A DNA stretch of 64,000 bases from Tissierellales bacterium. Its GTDB lineage: Bacteria > Bacillota > Clostridia > Tissierellales > Sedimentibacteraceae. Positions within the stretch are counted from its first letter, which is position 1; each line of letters starts with the position of its first letter. The notes beneath the pieces were generated by a model. The model worked only from the letters and a program-made list of their open reading frames with translations. It was not told where the DNA came from and made no database searches. The DNA is taken from assembly GCA_018433765.1 (NCBI GenBank), contig JAHDQO010000017.1:1-64000 (forward strand). The letters are read 5' to 3'. A program made the translations under genes and the position numbers. Below are positions 7,861 through 16,809 of this stretch, piece by piece.

Positions 7861-9216
7861 ATGAAATTTAAAGATAATTTAGTTTTAATAAATGATAAGA
7901 CTATTTTATTTATTAATCTTGTTTCTTATAGAAGGAAGAAAGTTCAATACAAACATAAAGATATGGTCTTATCTATTATAGACAAAGAAAAAGGAAATAA
8001 TAATTTTAATGATGAAGAATTGTCATTTATAAAGGAATTAGAAGAAGAAAAACAAATTCTAAATAAAGATTTAGATAGTTTAGTTAAGAAGGAATTATTA
8101 TCATATTATGGAGATTCGATGAATGATAATAGAATTAGACCTAGTATTGTATTATCTTATGAATGTAATAGTAATTGTATATATTGTTATCAAAAAGGAA
8201 AAAAATTACCTAATGGTAAAATTAATGTTGATTATATTGATAAAATAGACGAATTTTATAATAAATATTCAGAAAATTTCCCTTTGAAGAATAAAAATTT
8301 TGTAATTTATTTAACAGGTGGAGAACCATTGTTAGATAGTAATATTACTACACTCAAATATATCTTTGAAAAATGGGATAATGCAAAGTTTGAAATTGCA
8401 ACAAATGGAATAAATATTACAAAATTCATTGATTATCTTCCAATTGATAAAATTAAGGAATTTGACATATCATTAGATGGCGATAGAGATACTCATAATA
8501 AAAGAAGACCTATGAGGAATGGAGACAAAAGCTTTGATAGAATTGTGCAAGGTATAGAAATGGTTATTGAGAAAGGCATACCTGTAAATTTGAAAGTAAC
8601 ATCTGACAAAAATTCTATTTTATACCTAACAAATCTACTTGATTTTCTTGAGAAAAAAGACTGGTTGAATAATCCATTGATTAAAATTGGAATATCATGT
8701 GTATTCAGTTTCAAAGAAGGTATTAAGCTAGACGAAAAATTTAATACTAGAACAGATATTATTAACAGTTATATAGAAATGAAAAAATGTGATAAAAGAA
8801 TGAGAAATATAGAGCCAAATTTTATGGACGGTATAGGTACTTTAAACAAGATTGTTACAAGAAAACAAAATTCGAGAGTAATGCCAGGTATTTATTGCTG
8901 TGAAAACCTATTCACACCAAGTTATACATTTGATCCTTCTGGAAATGTTTATTTTTGTGTAGCTTTAACTGGAAATGATAAAGGAAAAGTTGGAACTTTT
9001 TATCCTGAAGTAAACATAGATTACGATGTAATTTCAAAATTGAGAGAAAGGCATATATATCAAATGAATGAATGTGAAGAATGCAGCTATAAGTTTATTT
9101 GCAGAGGTGGATGTCCAGCTTCAACTATACTACAGTACGGTAATTTGATGAAGTCAGATTGTGGTTTTTATCAAGATGAGTTTGTAATGGATAAATTAGG
9201 ACAAATTATATTATAG
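7861..9216 (+). CDS. Radical SAM/SPASM peptide maturase 2
   Basis: 451 residues, ATG after GGAAGGTGATATT. About 100 residues precede the CNSNCIYC motif (Cys102, Cys106, Cys109) and may bind the leader. TGGEP follows for SAM binding. The SPASM part shows CCENLF, YFCVA, CEECSYKFICRGGCP and DCGF. The layout and length match maturase 3 at 9260, so the two are probably paralogues that act on different residues or different precursors. The gene follows the exporter by 100 bp. The chemistry (thioether, C-C link or epimerisation) is not readable from sequence. Confidence 0.9.
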   Translation: MKFKDNLVLINDKTILFINLVSYRRKKVQYKHKDMVLSIIDKEKGNNNFNDEELSFIKELEEEKQILNKDLDSLVKKELLSYYGDSMNDNRIRPSIVLSYECNSNCIYCYQKGKKLPNGKINVDYIDKIDEFYNKYSENFPLKNKNFVIYLTGGEPLLDSNITTLKYIFEKWDNAKFEIATNGINITKFIDYLPIDKIKEFDISLDGDRDTHNKRRPMRNGDKSFDRIVQGIEMVIEKGIPVNLKVTSDKNSILYLTNLLDFLEKKDWLNNPLIKIGISCVFSFKEGIKLDEKFNTRTDIINSYIEMKKCDKRMRNIEPNFMDGIGTLNKIVTRKQNSRVMPGIYCCENLFTPSYTFDPSGNVYFCVALTGNDKGKVGTFYPEVNIDYDVISKLRERHIYQMNECEECSYKFICRGGCPASTILQYGNLMKSDCGFYQDEFVMDKLGQIIL

Positions 9217-9259
9217 TTTAAATATTTTAAGTTAATTAATTTAGTTTTGTGGAGGAGTT

Positions 9260-10588
9260 ATGAAACCTATAGATGATTATGTAAAGATAAAAGCAAATGA
9301 TAAAGAGTATATCTATATAAATACATTAAATGGAGCTATAGATATAATTGAAGTTGAAGTTGATAATATTTTTGAGAAGTGGAAGAGAAATGGTATTAAT
9401 TTTGAAACAGATTATGATAAAGAAATATATGACTTCATGGTTAAGAGAGAATATATACTAGAAAAAGACAAAGCGAAGAAATTAAAGGAAGATATATACA
9501 CAAGACTAAAGAAAGAATTGAAATATAAACAAAAGAATATAGAATCTATTACTTTAGTATTAACTTATGATTGTAATTTTAACTGCTTTTACTGCTATGA
9601 AAAAGAAGATGAGGAACTTTCAAATAAGACATCAAAAACTTTAACAAAAGAAATGGTAGATAAGATTTATAATATGTTCGGAGAAAATTTAAAAAATGTA
9701 AACTTATTTGGTGGCGAACCTTTACTTCTGAAAAATTATGAGTTAGTAAAATATATATTAAATAAAAGAAATGATTTAAGTTATGGTATTACTACTAACG
9801 GCTATTATCTAGAGGAATTTGTACCAATTCTTAAAGATAAAAAAAATTTAAAAATTCAGGTAACTCTTGATGGACCAAAAGAAAAACATGATAAAAGAAG
9901 AGTATTATTTGATGGTTCACCTACTTTTGAGAAAATTTCTAGAGGGATTATAAAAGCTTTAGATAATAATATATCTATAAAAATAAGAATGAATATAGAT
10001 GATTCAAATTATAATGAGGCAAAGGATTTTAGGGAAAATGTTTTAAGTAAATATGCTCAATATTCAGATATATTATCTTTTGAACTATATCCATTATTTC
10101 AAAACAATAATTTAAAGAAATATAATTTATATGAAAAAATGTATAATGAAGACATTATCTTTAAAGAGAATGGTGAAGTAGATACAAGTATAAATTATAC
10201 TTTATATACTGCTTTACCTATTATTAACAATCTATTATCAAATGCTAAATATAAACCTCAATACGTTTTTTGCAATGCAAGTTTAGGTAACCGCTATTTT
10301 GATCCTAATGGAGATATTTATACATGTTCATTGGCAGTGGGGAATAAAGAACTATCATTAGGAAAATATTATCCTGAATATAATATAGAGCATGAAGAAA
10401 ATTGGCTAAATAGAACTGTTGAAACCATTGACAAATGTAGAGAATGTAAAATGGCATTATTATGTGGTGGAGGCTGCCCTTTGGCAGCATATAAATCTAC
10501 AGGCAGTTTTTCAAATGGGACATGCTATCAAACAAAATTTTATCTAGAGAAAATATTGCCTCTTATGTGTAATAAGTATAAGAAGTAA
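9260..10588 (+). CDS. Radical SAM/SPASM peptide maturase 3
   Basis: 442 residues, ATG after GTGGAGGAGTT. An N-terminal stretch of about 100 residues (YIYINTLNGAIDIIEV near the start) is followed by CNFNCFYC (Cys105, Cys109, Cys112), GGEPLL and a SPASM tail with CNASLG, YTCSLA, CRECKMALLCGGGCP and a last Cys in NGTC. Neighbour and probable paralogue of maturase 2, 43 bp downstream of it. With four precursors in two sequence classes, the two enzymes may share the work or act in sequence. Confidence 0.9.
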   Translation: MKPIDDYVKIKANDKEYIYINTLNGAIDIIEVEVDNIFEKWKRNGINFETDYDKEIYDFMVKREYILEKDKAKKLKEDIYTRLKKELKYKQKNIESITLVLTYDCNFNCFYCYEKEDEELSNKTSKTLTKEMVDKIYNMFGENLKNVNLFGGEPLLLKNYELVKYILNKRNDLSYGITTNGYYLEEFVPILKDKKNLKIQVTLDGPKEKHDKRRVLFDGSPTFEKISRGIIKALDNNISIKIRMNIDDSNYNEAKDFRENVLSKYAQYSDILSFELYPLFQNNNLKKYNLYEKMYNEDIIFKENGEVDTSINYTLYTALPIINNLLSNAKYKPQYVFCNASLGNRYFDPNGDIYTCSLAVGNKELSLGKYYPEYNIEHEENWLNRTVETIDKCRECKMALLCGGGCPLAAYKSTGSFSNGTCYQTKFYLEKILPLMCNKYKK

Positions 10589-10912
10589 TATCAGTAGTTA
10601 TACAACTATCTAGTTATATATTGGCGATTGTGAAATGTCGCTCAGGATGACTTATTATTAGATAAAAGTTAAAAGTATAATGTTTAAAGTTTTGGAGGCT
10701 TTACTTACGTAAAGCAATTTAATAATAAAAAGAATTTTTCTTTACTCTCTTTGTTACTCAGTTGACTAATCGATGTCATTCTAAGCAAAAGTATATTTTG
10801 ATAAATAACTGGAGTGATAAAATTTGATATACAAAATGAATTCAAGTAGTAATCAATGATTACAAATTTGACAACATTCTAATTAATACTACGTAAGGAG
10901 TGATTTAAGTTA
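10589..10912. other. Intergenic stretch with worn repeat fragments
   Basis: I find no gene in these 324 bp. It holds GCTCAGGATGAC (about 10639-10650) and, farther on, GATGTCATTCTAAG in the opposite sense. Both look like worn halves of the widespread bacterial repeat that reads roughly CGCTCAGGATGAC. A related relic is at 40945-41003. No clear terminator follows maturase 3. Confidence 0.45.
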
Positions 10913-11905
10913 ATGAATATATTAATAGTTGCAGATATGGAAGGAATAACAGGCATATATGAAGAAAATATATCGTGCATTAGAAGTAATAGTAAGGACT
11001 GGGAAGCTTATGGGCGGAGAATGATTACACAGGATGTGAAAGTAATAGTAAACGAATGTTTAGATTGCGGAGCAGAAAGTATAACCATATGTGATGCACA
11101 TGACAATGGAAATTCTATAATTCGTGAAGAGTTTAAAAGTACAAAGATTAATTTTATATCACAAATATGGGAATTAAAATTAAAAGAGACTAGATATGAT
11201 TACGCTATTTTAGCAGGATTTCATGGTATGAATAATAGTGGAGGTATAATAGCTCATACATTTAGGCCAGATATTAAAAGAATGATAATGTTAGATAAAG
11301 AAATTGGTGAGGTTGGTTTAATATTAGGTTTATTAAATGAGAATAAGATACCAACAATTTTAGTAACTGGTGATTATCATGGAGTCAAAGAAGCTCTGGA
11401 GATTTGTCCTAAATGTATAGGCTGTATTGTTAAATCTAAAGTAAACAATAAATTAAATATGCTAACAGAAGATGAATCTGAAAAATTAATTAAATCTTGT
11501 GTAAGAGAAGCTATAAATAATAGAAATAATATACCTTTAGTTACTTTTAATTATCCACTCAATATTACTTTGGAATTAATAAATAATGACTATCTAGAGG
11601 GACTGGGTAACAATCAAGATTGTAGGTATATAATTCAATCAGATAAATTACTATGGAAGGATATTAATTTTACAGATTTTTTCAATGATTTTTATAAACT
11701 AATCATTAACTTTATGAATGTATACAGAGAAAATTTAATTATAAATAAAGAATTTGTTATGAAAATGAGAAAAAAATATTCGCATACAAATAAAGAAAAA
11801 TATAAATCAAATAAAGAACTAGGAATGTTATTAAGTAAAAATTTATTTACCTTAACTAATTCTGACAGAAAGAGAATTGAGACATTATTTGAGAATGCAG
11901 AATAA
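10913..11905 (+). CDS. D-aminopeptidase, peptidase family M55 (DppA-like)
   Basis: 330 residues, ATG after GTAAGGAGTGATTTAAGTTA. The start NILIVADMEGITGI carries the Asp and Glu zinc ligands of family M55 (DxEG). CDAHDNG, GFHGMN and EIGEVGL match the later histidine and glutamate ligand regions of B. subtilis DppA. These zinc enzymes form decamers and cut D-amino acids from peptide N-termini. Its place inside a radical SAM peptide locus is striking, because some radical SAM enzymes turn L- into D-residues. It could trim or destroy D-residue peptides, or serve in self-protection. A plain nutritional role is the alternative. The protein is longer than usual at the C-terminus. Confidence 0.85.
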   Translation: MNILIVADMEGITGIYEENISCIRSNSKDWEAYGRRMITQDVKVIVNECLDCGAESITICDAHDNGNSIIREEFKSTKINFISQIWELKLKETRYDYAILAGFHGMNNSGGIIAHTFRPDIKRMIMLDKEIGEVGLILGLLNENKIPTILVTGDYHGVKEALEICPKCIGCIVKSKVNNKLNMLTEDESEKLIKSCVREAINNRNNIPLVTFNYPLNITLELINNDYLEGLGNNQDCRYIIQSDKLLWKDINFTDFFNDFYKLIINFMNVYRENLIINKEFVMKMRKKYSHTNKEKYKSNKELGMLLSKNLFTLTNSDRKRIETLFENAE

Positions 11906-11996
11906 CTGAAATTATAAAAAAACTAAAAAGACAGTTTTTCAAAACGGTGCTATTTTGAGAAGGAAATCTTATTAAATAAATAAAGGAGGAATATTA

Positions 11997-12152
11997 ATGA
12001 AATCACTAAATGAATTGATTTGGAACAATGAAGATTTAAATGATGATGCTGAAAGTACTTTAAATGTTACTTCACTTGAAGCTATGGTAGCTTTATGCGG
12101 TGGCTTTGGTGGCGGCGGCGTTAATGGATGTGGGTTCGCTTACAGTCATTAA
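11997..12152 (+). CDS. RiPP precursor peptide B1
   Basis: 51 codons, ATG after AAAGGAGGAATATTA. The leader MKSLNELIWN is identical in its first ten residues to A1, A2 and B2, and continues NEDLNDDAES. The core begins near MVALCGG, with Cys34 and Cys45 eleven residues apart, glycine-rich between them, and an aromatic tail (GFAYSH). The leader is closer to B2 than to the A pair, in line with duplication of whole cassettes followed by divergence. Confidence 0.85.
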   Translation: MKSLNELIWNNEDLNDDAESTLNVTSLEAMVALCGGFGGGGVNGCGFAYSH

Positions 12153-12260
12153 TACATTTAGTTTATAAATTTGTAGAGATATAGGATATTATATAATTAA
12201 TTAAAATATAACTCTAGCAATATTAACATCTAAAAATAAATGAGAAAAGGAGTAATAAGA

Positions 12261-12419
12261 ATGAAATCATTAAATGAATTGATTTGGAATAATGAAGACT
12301 TGAATGATGATGCAGAAAATACTTTAAACGATGTAGAACAAGTTATGGTAGCTCTATGTGGTAGTGGTGGCACAGGTGGGGGCATAGGCCCTGGATGTGG
12401 CTTCTTATTTGGTTTCTAG
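12261..12419 (+). CDS. RiPP precursor peptide B2
   Basis: 52 codons, ATG after AAAAGGAGTAATAAGA. The leader starts MKSLNELIWN, then NEDLNDDAEN. The core starts at MVALCGS, with Cys33 and Cys46 separated by a Gly/Ser/Thr spacer that ends in PG, and a GFLFGF tail. It is the most hydrophobic and glycine-rich of the four cores and ends the inverted-repeat cassette B. Confidence 0.85.
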   Translation: MKSLNELIWNNEDLNDDAENTLNDVEQVMVALCGSGGTGGGIGPGCGFLFGF

Positions 12420-12573
12420 TATAAATAGTTAATAATTTGTAACAAGTAAGATTTCTTTCTCTTAATAAAAATAGTTAATTTTCAGTACATTTAATAATAA
12501 TTAGCTGAATTAATGTAATTGACTTAAATTTTAAAATAATAAGTTAAGTTTACTAATATACGAGGAGAAGTAT

Positions 12574-15500
12574 ATGATAAGATATAAAAAATATAAAAAA
12601 CAAATTTTTATATTAATAATTACTTTAGTGTTTTCTATACTAACACCTTATAATAATACAGCTGTATTTTCAAGTGAAACTAAAAATGATTTATCAATAG
12701 ATAAAGAATACAGCGGCTTTAAATTAATAGAAAACAAAACATTAAACGAAATAGATTCTAACTTTAAATTATTTAAGCATGAAAAAAGTGGAGCAGAATT
12801 AGTATTTGTAGATAATGATGATACTAATAAAATTTTTTCTATTGCTTTTAAAACACCTGCTGAAAATGATATGGGAATTCCTCATATTGTAGAGCATTCA
12901 GTATTTTGTGGTTCAGAAAAATTTAATGCAAAGCATACTCTTCTTGCAATGAAGCAGCGAAGCCTTGCTACTCATATAAATGCAGCAACTGATGATTTGT
13001 ATACTTATTATACAATATCAAGTCAAAACAATAAAGATTTCAGAAATCTTATGGATGTTTATCTTGATGCTGTATTTAATCCGAATTTTATAAATAATCC
13101 ATACATATTTAAGCAAGAGGGAATTAACTATAGTATTAATTCGTCAGAAGATGAAATAACTTATAATGGCATAGTTTACAATGAGATGAAGAAATTTTAT
13201 ACTAATCCATATTTTTTATTAAATACTGTAATTACAAAATCACTTTATCCAGATACTCCATATAACTATGCATCAGGTGGAAATCCAGATGATATAGTAA
13301 AATTGACTTATGATATGGTTGTACAATATTATGAAAAATATTATCATCCTTCCAACAGCATAATATATCTTTATGGTGATTTAAATATATCTGAAACATT
13401 AAAATTTATTGATAATAATTATCTAAATTCTTTTCAAGATAAAAACATTAACTGCTCTGTAAAAATGCAGGAAAAATTTAATGAAAGAAGTGAAATGAAT
13501 CAAATATACGGCATTCCAGCTAATGAGGATGAGACAAACAAAGCATATTTAGCCTTAAGCTTTGTTACTGGAAATTTTGAAGACAAAGAAGAAAATGTAG
13601 CTATGGATTTAATATGTGCATATTTAAATTCAACTGATTCACCGTTGAAAATGGCATTTAGAGAAGCTGGGTTAGGTGAAAATATTTATACTTCATTTAA
13701 CCTTAAAGTACAGCCTTACTTTTCTTTCATACTTGAAAATGCTAGTTTAAGTGATACAGAAAAATTTAACGATGCTGTATTGAAATCTCTTAATGAGATT
13801 ATTGAAAATGGTTTAGATGAGAGAGTAATTACTTCTATTATTAAAAATTGCGAGATAAATATTCAAACCAATAAAACCGATGCTTATAGAGGATACTACT
13901 ATCAAGAAAAAATATTGGATAGTTGGGCTTGTGGAGATGATTTATCTTTATATATAGAAATAGATGAAGTTTTAAATGATATTAAAGGTAAAATTAGTAC
14001 AGATTATTTTAAAAATCTTATTTTAAAATACTTAATTAACAATGAATATAGTTCTTTAGTTACATTAGAGCCTAATGCAGGCTTACAGATAAAAAAAGAT
14101 ATGGAAACAAAGCAATACTTGGATACATATAAAAAATCTCTTACAAAAGAAGAATTGAACAATTTAATTGAAAGTAACAATATACTTAAAGTTAAACAAG
14201 AAACTCCTGAAACTTTAGAAAGTATGCCAATTATTTCTTTGAGTGATATAGATTGTGATTTAGAAGAACCCATTCAAATTAAAGATAATATTGAGGGAGC
14301 TACAATCCTATATACTCCTATATTTACCGACAAGTTATCATACATCAATCTTTATTTTGATAGTAGAAGAGTTCCAGAGGATAAATTATCATATTTATAT
14401 TTAATTCAATATTTATTAGGTAATGTTAGTACTGAAAATTATAGTTATTCAGAACTCAGTGAAAAAATAATGCTTGAAGCAGGTAGTATGAATTTTGCAG
14501 TTAGCAATTATAAAGATTTTAACAATATTAATGCATATTATCCTAAATTTGAAATATCTACATTTACTTTAACAGAAGAGCTGCCTAATACTTTTAAATT
14601 AATTGAAGAAATTATAAATAACAGTAAGTTTAATGATATAGAGAGATTAAAGGAAATAATACATGTTATTAAGTGTACATTTAACAAACCAAATTATAAT
14701 TTTATAGCAAACCAAAGATTACAAAGTTATTTTTCTGAAGCAGCAAAATATAACGAAATCGGTGGATTAGAATTTTATGAATTTATCTGTGAAATTGAAG
14801 AACTGCTAAAAACTAATCCTCAGAAAGTTGTTAAAAATATTGAAGAGATTAGTAAATTAGTTTTTCCAAAACAAAATTTAATAGTTGGTGTAACAACATC
14901 TAAGGAAGATTACTGTAAATTTGTAGAACCTTTCAAAGAGTTTTCACAGAATTTATCATATGTCTCTACGCCAATACAAAAATATGAGTTTGAAGATTCT
15001 GTATCAAATGAAGGATTTTACTCTAAATCTCAAGTTCAATATACCGCTAAAGGATACAATTTAAAAGAGTTAGGTTATGAATTTGATGGAAAAATGTTCG
15101 TTTTGGCAAATGTTATTGATGAATTTTTATTTAATAAAATAAGGATGATGGGAGGAGCATATAGAGGTGACGCAAAAATCATTCCTACAGGCGAGGTTAT
15201 TTTTAGTTCAAGTCAAGATCCTAATTTAATTCAAACTTTTAATATATATGATGAAATCTCTGATTATATAAAAGAATTTAGTGCAGATGAAAGGCAAATG
15301 GAGAATTATATTATTGGTACATATGGTAAATTGAATCCATTACTAAATCCTTCGCAAAAAGGTATAGTAGCTGAAGAAAAATATATAATAGGATATTCCT
15401 ATGAACAAGAGCAAAAGATACTGAAAGAAATAATGTCAACAACTGTTGAAGATATTAGAAGCTATTACAAGTTGATTGAAAATATTGTAAATAAAGATTT

Positions 15501-15582
15501 TATTTGTGTCATTGGAACTGAAAATAAAATAGAAGAAAGCAAAGATATATTTAATAAAACATTACCTCTTTTTCAATATTAA
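12574..15582 (+). CDS. Secreted M16 metallopeptidase (presequence-protease type)
   Basis: 1002 residues, ATG after CGAGGAGAAGTAT. A signal-like segment (basic start, hydrophobic residues about 10-24) comes first, unusual for this family, whose members are mostly cytosolic. The inverted zinc motif HIVEH (His104, Glu107, His108) and the distal Glu204 in YNEMKKF are intact. The length fits a full four-domain M16C enzyme of the PreP type, which digests small unfolded peptides in a closed chamber. It directly follows cassette B, so removal of leaders outside the membrane, or clearing of used leaders, is a reasonable inference. It could also degrade unrelated peptides. Confidence 0.85.
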   Translation: MIRYKKYKKQIFILIITLVFSILTPYNNTAVFSSETKNDLSIDKEYSGFKLIENKTLNEIDSNFKLFKHEKSGAELVFVDNDDTNKIFSIAFKTPAENDMGIPHIVEHSVFCGSEKFNAKHTLLAMKQRSLATHINAATDDLYTYYTISSQNNKDFRNLMDVYLDAVFNPNFINNPYIFKQEGINYSINSSEDEITYNGIVYNEMKKFYTNPYFLLNTVITKSLYPDTPYNYASGGNPDDIVKLTYDMVVQYYEKYYHPSNSIIYLYGDLNISETLKFIDNNYLNSFQDKNINCSVKMQEKFNERSEMNQIYGIPANEDETNKAYLALSFVTGNFEDKEENVAMDLICAYLNSTDSPLKMAFREAGLGENIYTSFNLKVQPYFSFILENASLSDTEKFNDAVLKSLNEIIENGLDERVITSIIKNCEINIQTNKTDAYRGYYYQEKILDSWACGDDLSLYIEIDEVLNDIKGKISTDYFKNLILKYLINNEYSSLVTLEPNAGLQIKKDMETKQYLDTYKKSLTKEELNNLIESNNILKVKQETPETLESMPIISLSDIDCDLEEPIQIKDNIEGATILYTPIFTDKLSYINLYFDSRRVPEDKLSYLYLIQYLLGNVSTENYSYSELSEKIMLEAGSMNFAVSNYKDFNNINAYYPKFEISTFTLTEELPNTFKLIEEIINNSKFNDIERLKEIIHVIKCTFNKPNYNFIANQRLQSYFSEAAKYNEIGGLEFYEFICEIEELLKTNPQKVVKNIEEISKLVFPKQNLIVGVTTSKEDYCKFVEPFKEFSQNLSYVSTPIQKYEFEDSVSNEGFYSKSQVQYTAKGYNLKELGYEFDGKMFVLANVIDEFLFNKIRMMGGAYRGDAKIIPTGEVIFSSSQDPNLIQTFNIYDEISDYIKEFSADERQMENYIIGTYGKLNPLLNPSQKGIVAEEKYIIGYSYEQEQKILKEIMSTTVEDIRSYYKLIENIVNKDFICVIGTENKIEESKDIFNKTLPLFQY

Positions 15583-15612
15583 AATCTTTATAAATATATT
15601 TAAAATTTAAAA

Positions 15613-15674
15613 TGAGAATCACTTCATATGATATAATGTAAGTTCTTAAATAAACATTATGGAAGTGATTCTCA
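15613..15674. repeat. 13-bp perfect inverted repeat downstream of the M16 gene
   Basis: TGAGAATCACTTC (15613-15625) is exactly inverted as GAAGTGATTCTCA (15662-15674), with a partly paired 36-bp centre. The 3' side is only moderately T-rich. It may end transcription of the peptide locus or be a small repeat unit. The remainder of the 245-bp gap up to 15828 shows nothing else. Confidence 0.5.
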
Positions 15675-15827
15675 ATTTAATTATAAACAATAAAATTTAT
15701 TTAATTATTAAGATAGATTTAAGAAACAAGATTTACCATACTATAAGAGATAAAAAATTGTTTTTAAATTATTAAAAAGAAATATTTTTAAAATATTAAG
15801 TGATTAAAGACATAAGGGAGGTAAAGC

Positions 15828-16781
15828 ATGGACAATTATAGTGTAGATAGAAATAGTGAGCTAATTGAAAGACTAAGAGATGAAATTAATAAGGTTATTA
15901 TTGGACAAGATTATATGGTAGATAGACTTCTTATAGGTTTATTAACAGGAGGACATATTCTTATTGAAGGTGTTCCGGGACTTGCTAAAACCTTAGCAGC
16001 TAGTACTGTAGCAAAGGTAGTCGGTCTTAGATTTAATCGTATACAGTTTACCCCAGATCTTTTACCAGCAGATATATTGGGGACAGAAATTTATAATCAA
16101 AAAACAGGACAGTTCGTTATAAAGAAAGGTGCTATATTTTCTAATATCATTTTAGCTGATGAGGTAAACCGTGCACCGGCAAAAGTTCAATCAGCACTTC
16201 TTGAAGCAATGCAGGAAAAACAAGTTACTATTGGTGATACAACTTATAAATTTGAACTGCCTTTTTTAGTTCTTGCAACACAAAATCCATTAGAACAACA
16301 AGGCACTTATCCTTTGCCGGAAGCTCAGCAGGATAGGTTTATGTTAAAGATAAATGTGAAATATCCTACAAGAGAAGAAGAAAGAGGTATTATTGATCGC
16401 TTCACAACAGGAAACTATACAGTTCCAGAAATGAATAAAATTATTTCAGCTCAAGATATTTTAACAATGAGAAAGCAGATAAATGAAATTTATATAGACG
16501 ATCGTATTAAAAATTATGTTTTAGATATTGTATTAAAAACGAGAGAACAGTCACCTTACATAGCTTGTGGAGCTTCTCCCCGTGCTTCTATTAATCTTAT
16601 TAAGGCTGCAAAAGGAAAAGCATTTATAGAAGGTCGTGAATATGTTACACCTGATGATATAAAAGCAATGGTTTATGATGTTCTTAGGCATAGAATTATA
16701 ATTACATATGAAGCAGAAGCAGAGGAGATGACTGTAGAAAATATTATAAGCCGTATTCTTGATGACATTATTTTACCTTAA
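15828..16781 (+). CDS. MoxR-family AAA+ ATPase of the Bat operon
   Basis: 317 residues, ATG after AAGGGAGGTAAAGC. It has Walker A GVPGLAKT, Walker B with sensor region ILADEVNRAPAKVQSALLEAMQE, and a C-terminal lid domain with GASPRAS. MoxR ATPases work as chaperones with von Willebrand factor A proteins encoded beside them, often for metalloenzyme maturation or envelope stress. It is the first gene of a tight seven-gene set (MoxR, DUF58, membrane protein, two VWA proteins, TPR protein, BatD-like). Confidence 0.93.
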   Translation: MDNYSVDRNSELIERLRDEINKVIIGQDYMVDRLLIGLLTGGHILIEGVPGLAKTLAASTVAKVVGLRFNRIQFTPDLLPADILGTEIYNQKTGQFVIKKGAIFSNIILADEVNRAPAKVQSALLEAMQEKQVTIGDTTYKFELPFLVLATQNPLEQQGTYPLPEAQQDRFMLKINVKYPTREEERGIIDRFTTGNYTVPEMNKIISAQDILTMRKQINEIYIDDRIKNYVLDIVLKTREQSPYIACGASPRASINLIKAAKGKAFIEGREYVTPDDIKAMVYDVLRHRIIITYEAEAEEMTVENIISRILDDIILP

Positions 16782-16809
16782 AGACTAATAAAGAAAGAAG
16801 TGATTAATT

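Larger units (their letters stand above)
11957..12461. repeat. Inverted-repeat cassette B enclosing two precursor genes
   Basis: GAGAAGGAAATCTT at 11957-11970 and AAGATTTCTTTCTC at 12448-12461 form the same arms as cassette A. The single change still allows a G-U pair in RNA. The 477 bp between them hold precursors B1 and B2 only. The flanks outside the arms also match cassette A (GCTATTTT before the left arm; TTAATAAAA after the right arm). Confidence 0.8.

Noticed and set aside
15613-15674. Fur-type iron box
   Set aside because: TGAGAATC recalls part of a Fur site, but the arms are 36 bp apart and no promoter or iron gene is next to it.
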